Under the pieces are notes generated by a model, which did not search any database, was not told the origin of the DNA, and worked only from the letters and a program-made list of their open reading frames with translations. Below, in pieces: positions 1 to 7,257 of a stretch of 39,383 bases of DNA. Source of the stretch: Bacillus timonensis (GTDB lineage: Bacteria; Bacillota; Bacilli; Bacillales; Bacillaceae_L); NCBI RefSeq assembly GCF_000285535.1, contig NZ_HE610987.1, forward strand, positions 74,047-113,429, in the 5' to 3' direction. Made by a program: the position numbers and the translations under genes. Every line of letters begins with the position of its first letter. Position 1 is the first letter of the stretch.

Positions 1-201
1 ACGAGAACAGCTATCAAACACTTTCCTCACATACTCCGGTTTGTTTTGTCTCCGAGAACAGCTATCAAACACATTCCTCGGCATACTCCGGTTTGTTTTG
101 TCTCCGAGAGCAGCTATCAAAGACATTCCTCGGCATACTCCGGTTTGTTTTGTCTCCGAGAACCTATCTCTCAAAGACAAGAAAGATTGTGCAAGTTGTC
201 T
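1..201. repeat. 52-bp tandem repeat array (left edge)
   Basis: Units begin at 52, 104 and 156, exactly 52 bp apart. The first unit (1-51) is cut by the window edge, and the fourth (156-201) is shortened to 46 bp and degenerate. Each complete unit opens with CCGAG and has CTCGG about 20 bases later, so a short stem can form. The array stops about 40 bp from the stop codon of the MATE gene. Overlapping open frames through it only reflect the repeat and have no SD box. It may continue to the left of the window. Confidence 0.9.
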
Positions 202-241
202 CCGAGAGCTAAATCCATGCGTTCGGAAGCGCCTAACGAAC

Positions 242-1606
242 CTACCCTGCCATCTTTTCCTCCGAAAACCGTGTGCGTTGGATGCGTATGAGTCTTGCTG
301 ATAAGCCGACACCAGCTGCAAGTAGACCAAATGCCAAGCCGAGCCAATATCCGGCTGCTCCCAAATCAGTGAAATGAGCAAGCACCCATCCTACCGGTAA
401 GCAGATAAGCCAGTACGCAATCAACGTCATAACAAACGCAATGTTGACATCTTTATATCCTCTAAGTGCAGCCTGTGCCGTTGCTTGAATGGCATCAGAT
501 ACTTGAAAAAATAAGGCATAAATCAAGAATTGAGCTGTTAATGAAATAACCGCTGTTTCCGTCGAATAAAGCCCTGCCACCTCAAAGCGGAAATAAATCA
601 CTAGTAATCCAGTTACAAGCGCAATGATCATTGACAGAGCAATCCCAAGCCAACTATATATCTTCGCATCCCTATAGCGGCGTGCACCTACCTCATACCC
701 TACTAAAACAGTTAATGCCATGGAAATGCTCACTGGTATCATATATAGGAAGGAAACAATATTAAGTGCGGACTGATAAGCTGCAACTGTTGTGACGGAA
801 AATTTACTAATTAAGATTGTCACAACTGCAAACATGCTTGTTTCAAAAAAGGTTGATAATCCCATTGGAATACCGATTTTTAAAATTTCCTTACTTTCTT
901 TCATTGTAAAGCCGACTGGCCCCACAAAAATTTTATAGGATGAAAACGGGTCTTTTGTGATAACAATATAAGCAGTAATCCCCACAATGACCCAATACGT
1001 AATGGAGGTGGCTAAACCAGCTCCTCCACCACCAAGTGACGGAAAGCCCCAAGCACCGAAAATCAGTACATAATTTAATAAAAGATTAATAGGTACAGAT
1101 ACTATTAAAATAAACATGACAACTCTTGTAATCCCTAATGCATAAATAAATGACCGCAATACATTAAAGATGAACAACGGAATGATTCCAAAGCTCAATC
1201 CAACTAAATAATCATGTGCAGTCTGATGTACATTTTCTGGCAAATTCATCATCGATAACAAAGGAGTTAAAAAGACAACCCCTGCCAAAATAACTACAAA
1301 CCCAATAATAAAGCTTAAATAAATACCACTTGAAGCAACTGTCGACACTTCATTGCTTTTCTTTTCACCAAAACGTTGAGCTGCAATTGGCGAAACGGCA
1401 AGTAAAATCGCACTTAATCCGGTAAAAATCGGATTCCAAATGGATGAGCCAATCGCTACCCCCGCTAAATCAGAAGAATTGAATCTACCAGTCATGATTG
1501 TATTAAAAAATACCATGGAAAACATGCTAAGCTGTGTAATTAAAATTGGAATCAACATAACAAATATTAGTTTTACTTTTTCTCTTATGGTGTTGGTTTC
1601 GTGCAT
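242..1606 (-). CDS. MATE family multidrug/Na+ antiporter
   Basis: This is an integral membrane exporter of the MATE (NorM-like) family, 454 aa, the usual length. Proteins of this family expel cationic drugs or metabolites in exchange for Na+ or H+. The sequence is almost entirely hydrophobic segments, compatible with 12 helices, and the two halves resemble each other. The N-terminal stretch ITQLSMFSMVFFNTIMTGRF is typical of helix 1 in the family. The start is the ATG at 1606, with AAGGAGA about 8 bases upstream. The gene stands alone. Immediately upstream of its SD lies a dispersed repeat (1625-1748), and downstream is the 52-bp array. The substrate cannot be read from the sequence. Confidence 0.93.
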   Translation of the reverse strand: MHETNTIREKVKLIFVMLIPILITQLSMFSMVFFNTIMTGRFNSSDLAGVAIGSSIWNPIFTGLSAILLAVSPIAAQRFGEKKSNEVSTVASSGIYLSFIIGFVVILAGVVFLTPLLSMMNLPENVHQTAHDYLVGLSFGIIPLFIFNVLRSFIYALGITRVVMFILIVSVPINLLLNYVLIFGAWGFPSLGGGGAGLATSITYWVIVGITAYIVITKDPFSSYKIFVGPVGFTMKESKEILKIGIPMGLSTFFETSMFAVVTILISKFSVTTVAAYQSALNIVSFLYMIPVSISMALTVLVGYEVGARRYRDAKIYSWLGIALSMIIALVTGLLVIYFRFEVAGLYSTETAVISLTAQFLIYALFFQVSDAIQATAQAALRGYKDVNIAFVMTLIAYWLICLPVGWVLAHFTDLGAAGYWLGLAFGLLAAGVGLSARLIRIQRTRFSEEKMAG

Positions 1607-1624
1607 GATACGTTCTCCTTCAAA

Positions 1625-1748
1625 TCAAATGCGCCTTGGCGGAATTACGCCCGATTTTATTTCAAGCTTCCTCGAAAAACTACCGTGGAAAAATTGTGGC
1701 ATCCGCCGGAGGCTTTACCTTTACAGCAGAAGTTCGGGACTTCTGCTG
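1625..1748. repeat. Dispersed intergenic repeat, copy 1, with terminal hairpin
   Basis: Positions 1625-1726 match 34659-34761 closely at both ends: TCAAATnCGCCTTGGCG at one end and GGCATCCGCCGGAGGCTTTA at the other, with a more variable centre. In this copy it is followed by a perfect 10-bp stem, CAGCAGAAGT/ACTTCTGCTG, with a 5-base loop (1724-1748). It begins 5 bases beyond the SD of the MATE gene, so it would lie in that gene's 5' leader. The rest of the gap, 1749-1906, is AT-rich and no clear promoter was recognised in it. Confidence 0.8.
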
Positions 1749-1906
1749 AACTAAGGTAGTAATCGAACCATAACCATTATTATATTGCATCTCCCATTAA
1801 AATGAATACTTTTTTATATTGTCTTTACATAGTTTTCGTATTACAATTGCCAATTTTCTGTTATATTGTTAATAGATTACAAGATTTTTGTTGGATGGAG
1901 GATCAC

Positions 1907-3241
1907 ATGTCTCGACTCACTGAACACTTATTAGTCATCTCATTTGATTGCCTATCATCACTTGATTTCCCGATTATCAAAGAACTTCCCCATTTTAAGA
2001 AGCTTTTAGAGCATGCATCATTTTGCCGAAATGTTGAAACCATCTATCCTTCGGTTACTTATCCATGCCATGCAACGATTGTCACTGGTAAGTTCCCGAG
2101 GAATCACGGAATTGTGAATAATACATTTCTACAACCTGGTAGGCTTTCACCAGACTGGTATTGGCACAGACGACATATAAGAGGAACAACTTTGTATGAT
2201 GAGGCTAAAAAGGCAGGTATGAAAACAGCTGCACTTCTATGGCCTGTTACGGCAAAGGCAAATATTGATTATAATATGCCGGAAATCTTTGCAAATCGGC
2301 CATGGCATAATCAAATCTTTGTTTCTTTATTTAATGGTACTCCAATATATCAGTTGGAGATGAACCGCAAATTTGGTCATCTTCGAAATGGACTAAATCA
2401 GCCTGAGCTTGATAATTTTGTCCTAGAGTCAACTGTCGAAACCATTAAAACGAAAAAGCCCAATCTCATGCTTGTCCATTTCGTCGACCTTGATTCACAG
2501 CGACATTACCATGGCTTTTCTTCTGATGAAGCAATGGAGGCGCTTCGACGTCATGATGAAAGACTCGGTAAAATAATGAACGCCCTAAAAGAAAGTGGGA
2601 TTTTTGAAAAAACGACGATTGTCGCATTGGGTGACCACAGTGCGTTAGATGAATCCAAAGCAGTTAAGCTGAATGTATTATTGAGGAAATCAGGTCTTAT
2701 TACCGTCAACAGTGATGGAAAAATAATAGATTGGAAGGCTTACTGCAAAAGCTGTGATGGCTCAGCATATATTTATATGAAAGATAAAGACGATACAGTA
2801 GTAAAAGACAAGGTCAAAGTTCTTTTAACAAATCTCATTGAAAATGAGGACAGTGGAATTGAACGAATTCTATCAAGTAGTGAAGCAAAGGAAAAAGGGG
2901 CAGATGACAAGGCAGCATTCATGATTGAAGCCCGACTTGGCTACTATTTTAAAGAGCAACATGATGGTGAATATATTGACTATATCCAAGTCGAAGATGT
3001 GCGTGAAAAACGTTACACCTTCGCAAGCCACGGCTACTCACCTGAAAAAGAAAATTACACAACAATGGTCATCGCTTCCGGAAAAGGAATTCGGCCAAAC
3101 ATTGAAATTCCATCCATGCATCTAATAGACGAAGGGCCAACCTTTGCCCGCCTACTTGGCCTCAACCTCGGCCAAACCGACGGTCGCGTTATTGAAGAGA
3201 TTTTATGGGACCACGGGGACGGTTCTCCTGGTTCAGACTAA
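1907..3241 (+). CDS. Alkaline-phosphatase superfamily phosphodiesterase (nucleotide pyrophosphatase type)
   Basis: This is a 444-aa metal-dependent phosphoesterase of the type I phosphodiesterase/nucleotide pyrophosphatase family. Two metal ions and a threonine nucleophile are expected. The candidate residues are visible: D14 in ISFDCLSS, T51 in SVTYPCHATI followed by PRNHGI, D194/D196 and H200 in VDLDSQRHYHG, D243-H244 in LGDHS, and H375 in ASHGYSPE. The start is the ATG at 1907, which has GGAGG five bases upstream; the open frame continues further upstream to 1802 but has no SD there. No signal peptide is seen from this start, so it is probably cytoplasmic. The last residues (DGSPGSD) are encoded by one arm of a 20-bp inverted repeat, suggesting the C-terminus was altered by a repeat. 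The physiological substrate is unknown. Confidence 0.88.
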   Translation: MSRLTEHLLVISFDCLSSLDFPIIKELPHFKKLLEHASFCRNVETIYPSVTYPCHATIVTGKFPRNHGIVNNTFLQPGRLSPDWYWHRRHIRGTTLYDEAKKAGMKTAALLWPVTAKANIDYNMPEIFANRPWHNQIFVSLFNGTPIYQLEMNRKFGHLRNGLNQPELDNFVLESTVETIKTKKPNLMLVHFVDLDSQRHYHGFSSDEAMEALRRHDERLGKIMNALKESGIFEKTTIVALGDHSALDESKAVKLNVLLRKSGLITVNSDGKIIDWKAYCKSCDGSAYIYMKDKDDTVVKDKVKVLLTNLIENEDSGIERILSSSEAKEKGADDKAAFMIEARLGYYFKEQHDGEYIDYIQVEDVREKRYTFASHGYSPEKENYTTMVIASGKGIRPNIEIPSMHLIDEGPTFARLLGLNLGQTDGRVIEEILWDHGDGSPGSD

Positions 3242-3275
3242 TTTCAGGTTAACAGTGAACCAGAAGAACCGTCCC
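3216..3275. repeat. 20-bp inverted repeat overlapping a gene end
   Basis: The left arm (3216-3235) is in the phosphodiesterase reading frame and the right arm (3256-3275) lies behind its stop codon. The right arm reads TGAACCAGAAGAACCGTCCC, and its reverse complement matches the left arm at 19 of 20 positions. The loop is 20 bases. No T-run follows, so it is not a standard terminator. A further GGTTCAC follows at 3279-3285. It resembles dispersed palindromic repeats of Bacillaceae genomes. Confidence 0.75.
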
Positions 3276-3306
3276 TCTGGTTCACATTTCAGAAGGGGGT
3301 TATTGG

Positions 3307-4560
3307 ATGAGGGGGTTTACGAAAGAGGAGTCGAGTTGGATGTATTATGATTGGGCCAATTCGGCGTATTCGATTATTATTACGACGGCTGTGTTTCCGA
3401 TTTTTTATAAGGCGGCGGCTACTAATGCAGGTGTCAGCCCTTCGGATTCGACTGCTTATCTCGGCTACACTATTGCTATTTTTACGTTTATTTTAGCGAT
3501 TATTGGGCCTATTTTAGGAACAATTGCTGATTATAGAGGTTACAAGAAGAAGTTTTTCACGTTCTTCTTTGCCCTAGGGGTATCAGCAACAGCACTATTA
3601 GCTTTTATTCCAAGTGATAGTTGGTTACTTTTATTAATTGTTTATACGTTTGCTGCTTTAGGCTCAACAGGAGCGAATGTGTTTTATGATGCCTTTCTAG
3701 TTGATGTCACTAATGAAGAGAAAATGGATCGCGTTTCTGCACGCGGATATGGATTAGGCTATATCGGTAGTACGATTCCTTTCTTACTAGCCATTGCGAT
3801 TATCTTACTTGCTCAAAAAGAAATACTACCTATTTCAGCAAACATCGCCAGCAAAATTGCGTTTATCATTACAGCAGTTTGGTGGGGGCTTTTCTCTATT
3901 CCCTTATTTAAAAATGTGCATCAGCGCTATTATATTGAGCGTGAACCAAATCCAATTGTAAATAGCTTCAAGCGACTTGGAACCACCTTTAAAGAAATTA
4001 AAAAATACCGTGCCTTGTTTTTGTTCTTACTTGCCTACTTCTTTTATATTGACGGAGTTGGTACCGTAATTTCGATGTCTACTGCCTATGGAACAGACCT
4101 AGGAATCAGTGCTACCAGCCTATTAATCGTATTATTTGTTACACAGATTGTTGCCGCACCATTTGCAATGCTCTATGGTAGACTTGCACAAAAATTCACA
4201 GGTAAAAAGATGCTATATGTCGGCATATTTGTTTATATTATCGTCTGTGTATATGCCTTTTTCTTAAAAACCACCCTCGACTTTTGGATCCTTGCGATGC
4301 TCGTCGCAACCTCTCAAGGTGGAATTCAAGCTTTAAGTCGATCTTATTTTGCTAAGCTTGTACCGAAGCAAAACGCAAATGAGTTCTTTGGATTTTATAA
4401 TATCTTCGGAAAGTTTGCATCCATTATGGGGCCGTTATTAGTCGGGGTAACAGCTCAAATAACTGGCAAATCAAACACTGGAGTATTTAGCTTAGTTATC
4501 CTCTTTATCATTGGTTTCATCATTTTAACACGTGTTCCGGAACCAAGCGAGGCCAAATAA
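3307..4560 (+). CDS. MFS transporter, UMF1 (Atg22-like) family
   Basis: This is a 417-aa polytopic membrane protein. Near the N-terminus it carries the family hallmark YYDWANSAYS (about residues 13-22), followed by roughly 12 hydrophobic segments and the MFS-like loop GTIADYRGYKKKF. Proteins of this family resemble yeast vacuolar effluxer Atg22. In bacteria their substrates are mostly unknown, with efflux of amino acids or similar small metabolites assumed. The ATG at 3307 is preceded by AGAAGGGGG at a good distance. It follows the phosphodiesterase by 65 bp and may be co-transcribed with it and with the small gene at 4604. Confidence 0.9.
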   Translation: MRGFTKEESSWMYYDWANSAYSIIITTAVFPIFYKAAATNAGVSPSDSTAYLGYTIAIFTFILAIIGPILGTIADYRGYKKKFFTFFFALGVSATALLAFIPSDSWLLLLIVYTFAALGSTGANVFYDAFLVDVTNEEKMDRVSARGYGLGYIGSTIPFLLAIAIILLAQKEILPISANIASKIAFIITAVWWGLFSIPLFKNVHQRYYIEREPNPIVNSFKRLGTTFKEIKKYRALFLFLLAYFFYIDGVGTVISMSTAYGTDLGISATSLLIVLFVTQIVAAPFAMLYGRLAQKFTGKKMLYVGIFVYIIVCVYAFFLKTTLDFWILAMLVATSQGGIQALSRSYFAKLVPKQNANEFFGFYNIFGKFASIMGPLLVGVTAQITGKSNTGVFSLVILFIIGFIILTRVPEPSEAK

Positions 4561-4603
4561 AGAATGGTATAATGAGGGAAAAACTGAGAAAGAGGACAAA
4601 AAA

Positions 4604-4780
4604 ATGGATAAAAAAGAACTGGAATACAAAATTCGCGAGTTAAAATTGGACTATGTACGCCTTCAAAACGATTTGGAAAAATTAGATTCTGTAAACGGCA
4701 ATATTGTACCACTTGAACGCCAAATTGCAGAAATTGAGGAAGAGATTACTACACTCTCTAAACAACTGCGCGAAATGTAA
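4604..4780 (+). CDS. Small coiled-coil protein (SE1832-like)
   Basis: The product is 58 aa, highly charged, and consists of heptad-like repeats (for example IRELKLDYVRLQNDLEKLD and IAEIEEEITTLSKQLREM), so an all-helical coiled coil is expected. The start at ATG 4604 has AGAGGA 7 bases upstream; the frame is open from 4532, but that part overlaps the preceding gene and lacks an SD. Its size and sequence resemble the small SE1832 family of Firmicutes, whose function is unknown; this assignment is from memory. It lies 43 bp behind the transporter and ends in the terminator hairpin at 4783. Confidence 0.75.
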   Translation: MDKKELEYKIRELKLDYVRLQNDLEKLDSVNGNIVPLERQIAEIEEEITTLSKQLREM

Positions 4781-4782
4781 AA

Positions 4783-4810
4783 AGAGTTGCAACCAACGTG
4801 TTGCAACTCT
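4783..4810 (+). terminator. Terminator hairpin, first copy, without T-run
   Basis: AGAGTTGCAAC pairs perfectly with GTTGCAACTCT around the loop CAACGT, directly after the stop codon of the small coiled-coil gene. No T-run follows. The same 28 bases recur at 5010-5037, where the T-run is present. Confidence 0.7.
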
Positions 4811-4816
4811 CAGAGT

Positions 4817-4846
4817 GTAGACAAAGTCAGTACTGACTTTGTCTAC
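4817..4846. repeat. Perfect 30-bp palindrome
   Basis: The 15 bases GTAGACAAAGTCAGT are followed without a gap by their exact reverse complement. It lies between two copies of a terminator hairpin and is not followed by a T-run. It may form a cruciform or hairpin and may be part of the inserted element at 4811-5009. Confidence 0.85.
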
Positions 4847-4884
4847 ATGAATTTTTAAGGATATCTAAATTTAAACTCAAGTCC

Positions 4885-5009
4885 CAGACTGTCTTGAAAG
4901 CGCTTGTCAGACAAGGCGCGCAGCTGAGTGAAGACGCGAATAGAAGTTGCCTTCATGAGCGGACGAGCGAGGCAAGCAACGCAGGATGCGAGCGTTTGTC
5001 AACAGTCTG
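4885..5009. repeat. MITE-like intergenic element with 8-bp terminal inverted repeats
   Basis: The segment begins CAGACTGT and ends ACAGTCTG, is about 125 bp long, and is GC-richer than its surroundings (for example AAGGCGCGCAGCTGAGTG and GAGCGGACGAGCGAGGCAA). It holds no gene; the open frame from 4928 to 5182 runs through it without SD or family resemblance. From memory it resembles a dispersed repeat found in several Bacillus genomes, which I could not check. The remaining gap, 5044-5148, shows nothing recognisable. Confidence 0.65.
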
Positions 5010-5043
5010 AGAGTTGCAACCAACGTGTTGCAACTCTTTTTTT
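5010..5043 (+). terminator. Rho-independent terminator, second copy of the hairpin
   Basis: This repeats exactly the 11-bp stem and CAACGT loop of 4783-4810, here followed by seven T (5037-5043). It is a full intrinsic terminator on the plus strand, about 230 bp behind the small coiled-coil gene, apparently separated from it by an insertion. Confidence 0.85.
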
Positions 5044-5148
5044 CAATCGATGTCTAGCTGACGTGTCCATCAGTATCTGGCTTAAGCAAATCGCATCGTA
5101 CGTTTGGGTATATGCTAATCGTCTGATACTGCCAGCTTTGCCCCATTT

Positions 5149-6525
5149 TTATAAAAACGTGATTGTTCGTGCGATTGAATGAAGATGGTTTTCATCCGCC
5201 CATAGAATAAAGTAATGATAGGTTGAACCTTCAATTTGCACAGGAGTCGGATATTTGACAATTGCTGCTGCTTGTCGCTTCATTTCAGGGGGTTGGTCAG
5301 CAGAAGGATAAATCAGACATGCTTCTTGACCACGAATTCTTGTTTGGTAAACGTGAGGGGAAGAGCCATATGGCATCAATTTATGGTATGCCTCTCCCTT
5401 GCATACTTCATGAATATCATCTCCACCGCCAATTGCTGATATTTGAAAAAATCCATTTTCCCCTTCATATCTTTCCGCATCCACTTGTTTCCAGTTTGAT
5501 GGATAGTAAAGTTGAATTCTATACATTTCATTTTTAAAAAACCCAATGGTAGGAAGATCATTCCCCGATGACCAGCTAACATTTCCAATTAAAGAATCCC
5601 TCGTAAGCATTACAGGGGTCGGATTCTGTACATCTACCATCCAGATTTCGGTTGCAAAACCTTGTTCGGAACAGCCAGATAAATAAGCAATAATTCGTCC
5701 ATCAGGTGACCAAGTAACAGGGGTTGCAAAACAAGTTGATGTTGTAAGAACCCGTTCATTGTCACCCCGTTTTTCGACTACACGAATTTCATTATAATAG
5801 CCATTTCCTTCGGTATAAGCAGTTGCACTAAAAGCAATCAGTTGGGAATTTGGAGCCCATGCAGGGTAAAAGTTTTTCGCTTGTTCTCCCCCTTTCATTT
5901 CGTAAATTTTTCCCGTTGACAAATCTATAGTGCGAATAAGGGAAATACTGGCTCCAGGTGTTGTATAAAGGACAAATGTCCCATCTGGAGAAAGTGAAAC
6001 ATCGTGTAATGGCCCTTCTGTATTATTCGTGAGTTGCCTGCTCACAGTCCCGTTTATGGCGATTCGGAATAATTGCTGCTTGCCTGATGTATCTACTCCT
6101 TGAAAAAGTAGCTCCCTTCCACTAGGAAACCACTGAGGTTGTGATGCACCTTGAGCTGAAATACTTGTTGAACGATGTGATAATACATCATACATCATAA
6201 TGTGATTTCGTGTTGTATATGCTATTTCTCGACTGTTTGGAGACCAATCCAGCGTTAAGTCCTCATTAGGTCCAATTTGGTCAATGGCTGCAATTTTTCC
6301 AGTTGAAAGATAAATCACATATATAATCCTGTTCTGCCCGATAAAAGCGATTTTACTATTATCACCTGACCAAACTGGCTTTGAAAATGAATCTGCTAAC
6401 CCATTTGTAAGCTTTATCCGAGTCCCGTTGTGAATATAAAAAAGCCAAATATCATATTGCCCGCCTCGACCCGAAGTATAGGCAATTATCCCATTCGGAC
6501 GTACTCTATCATAAATAGACACCAT
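5149..6525 (-). CDS. TolB-like beta-propeller protein with unassigned C-terminal domain
   Basis: The product is 458 aa. Residues about 1-330 form a series of PD40/TolB-type repeats, each with a pattern like PVWSGDNSKIAFIG, LDWSPNSREIAYTT, PAWAPNSQLIAFSA or VTWSPDGRIIAYLS, so a propeller of six or seven blades is likely. The last 120 or so residues (from about YPSNWKQVDAERYEGENGFF) form a separate domain with two cysteines and a YHYFILWADE stretch, which I do not recognise as a named family. There is no signal peptide or lipobox, unlike secreted TolB, so it is probably cytoplasmic. The start is ATG 6525 with AGAGGGTG upstream. It is a single gene flanked by unrelated plus-strand genes. Its function is unknown; binding of a partner or ligand is the usual role of propellers. 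Confidence 0.8.
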   Translation of the reverse strand: MVSIYDRVRPNGIIAYTSGRGGQYDIWLFYIHNGTRIKLTNGLADSFSKPVWSGDNSKIAFIGQNRIIYVIYLSTGKIAAIDQIGPNEDLTLDWSPNSREIAYTTRNHIMMYDVLSHRSTSISAQGASQPQWFPSGRELLFQGVDTSGKQQLFRIAINGTVSRQLTNNTEGPLHDVSLSPDGTFVLYTTPGASISLIRTIDLSTGKIYEMKGGEQAKNFYPAWAPNSQLIAFSATAYTEGNGYYNEIRVVEKRGDNERVLTTSTCFATPVTWSPDGRIIAYLSGCSEQGFATEIWMVDVQNPTPVMLTRDSLIGNVSWSSGNDLPTIGFFKNEMYRIQLYYPSNWKQVDAERYEGENGFFQISAIGGGDDIHEVCKGEAYHKLMPYGSSPHVYQTRIRGQEACLIYPSADQPPEMKRQAAAIVKYPTPVQIEGSTYHYFILWADENHLHSIARTITFL

Positions 6526-6684
6526 ACATCACCCTCTCTAAAGATGCCTTTTGCCTATTTTATTCATGAGAGGAGAATGGGTTCTTTTTTACTACTTTTA
6601 GTCTATTTATTTTTCAAAAGATTATCTTAAGAATAGTTTGTCCCTTTTGGCATAGAGTTATAGAAAAAGGAGGGAATCAAGACT

Positions 6685-7050
6685 ATGAATAAAACTTTAT
6701 CAACTATAAATCTCATTCGATATGTTGTTGCCTATGTGTTTATTACATCTGGTTCACTGAAGCTTTTTAGTCATGAATTACAATCAGTCTTTATGAATCT
6801 ACCATTACCTGCACCTGAGTTAATCATGTATGTCGTCATTCTTCTTGAAATTGGTTGTGGAATTCTCATCGCCATAAATAAAGAGGTTAAAAAAGCAACA
6901 ATCCCTTTACTCGTCATTATGGTTGCGGCAATCCTTTTGGTAAAAGTCCCCATTCTACATACAGGTTTCCTACAATTCGCATTTGCAGCGAGACTGGATA
7001 TCGTTATGCTGGCATTATTATACATTTTATATAATTCACACCACAAATAG
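6685..7050 (+). CDS. DoxX-like small membrane protein
   Basis: The product is 121 aa with four hydrophobic segments, the usual size and topology of the DoxX/MauE group. The opening IRYVVAYVFITSGSLKLF and the later VVILLEIGCGILIAI fit DoxX-type helices. Members are linked to quinone or thiol-redox functions in some bacteria, but no specific role can be assigned here. The start ATG 6685 has GGAGG about 9 bases upstream. It is a single gene followed by a weak hairpin terminator at 7080-7105. Confidence 0.75.
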   Translation: MNKTLSTINLIRYVVAYVFITSGSLKLFSHELQSVFMNLPLPAPELIMYVVILLEIGCGILIAINKEVKKATIPLLVIMVAAILLVKVPILHTGFLQFAFAARLDIVMLALLYILYNSHHK

Positions 7051-7079
7051 ATAAAAAATTATCCATATATGGAAACTCC

Positions 7080-7105
7080 AAGCAGACTGCTAATGCAATC
7101 TGCTT
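7080..7105 (+). terminator. Probable terminator behind the DoxX-like gene
   Basis: AAGCAGA and TCTGCTT form a 7-bp stem around a 12-base loop, followed by ATTTTATT. The stem is short and the T-run interrupted, so it is a moderate candidate. Confidence 0.5.
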
Positions 7106-7199
7106 ATTTTATTAATAAAACATTAAAGAAAAACACTTTCAATCGACACAAAATTAGAAACCTTATAAAATATAGCCCCAAATCAGAATTTTCTTATGT

Positions 7200-7229
7200 T
7201 TGACATAATGAAATAATTTAGATTATTAT
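7200..7229 (+). promoter_or_regulatory. Sigma-A promoter of the peptide transporter gene
   Basis: A perfect -35 box TTGACA (7200-7205) is followed after 18 bases by TATTAT (7224-7229, five of six matches to the -10 consensus). The downstream gene starts at 7258. Confidence 0.65.
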
Positions 7230-7257
7230 ACCAATATACTATTTTGGAGGTTATGTT

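Noticed and set aside
1-201. CRISPR array
   Set aside because: The units are contiguous and nearly identical over their whole length, without unique spacers, and no cas gene is present. The same holds for 39139-39383.
41-301. Two overlapping open frames through the left 52-bp array
   Set aside because: Their sequence simply repeats with the array, they have no SD box, and they run into the MATE gene on the other strand.
4817-4846. The 30-bp palindrome as a terminator
   Set aside because: No T-run follows on either strand, while a proper terminator lies at 5010-5043.
4928-5182. Open frame of 84 codons in the composite repeat
   Set aside because: It runs through a non-coding element into the antisense of the TolB-like gene, without SD or family resemblance.
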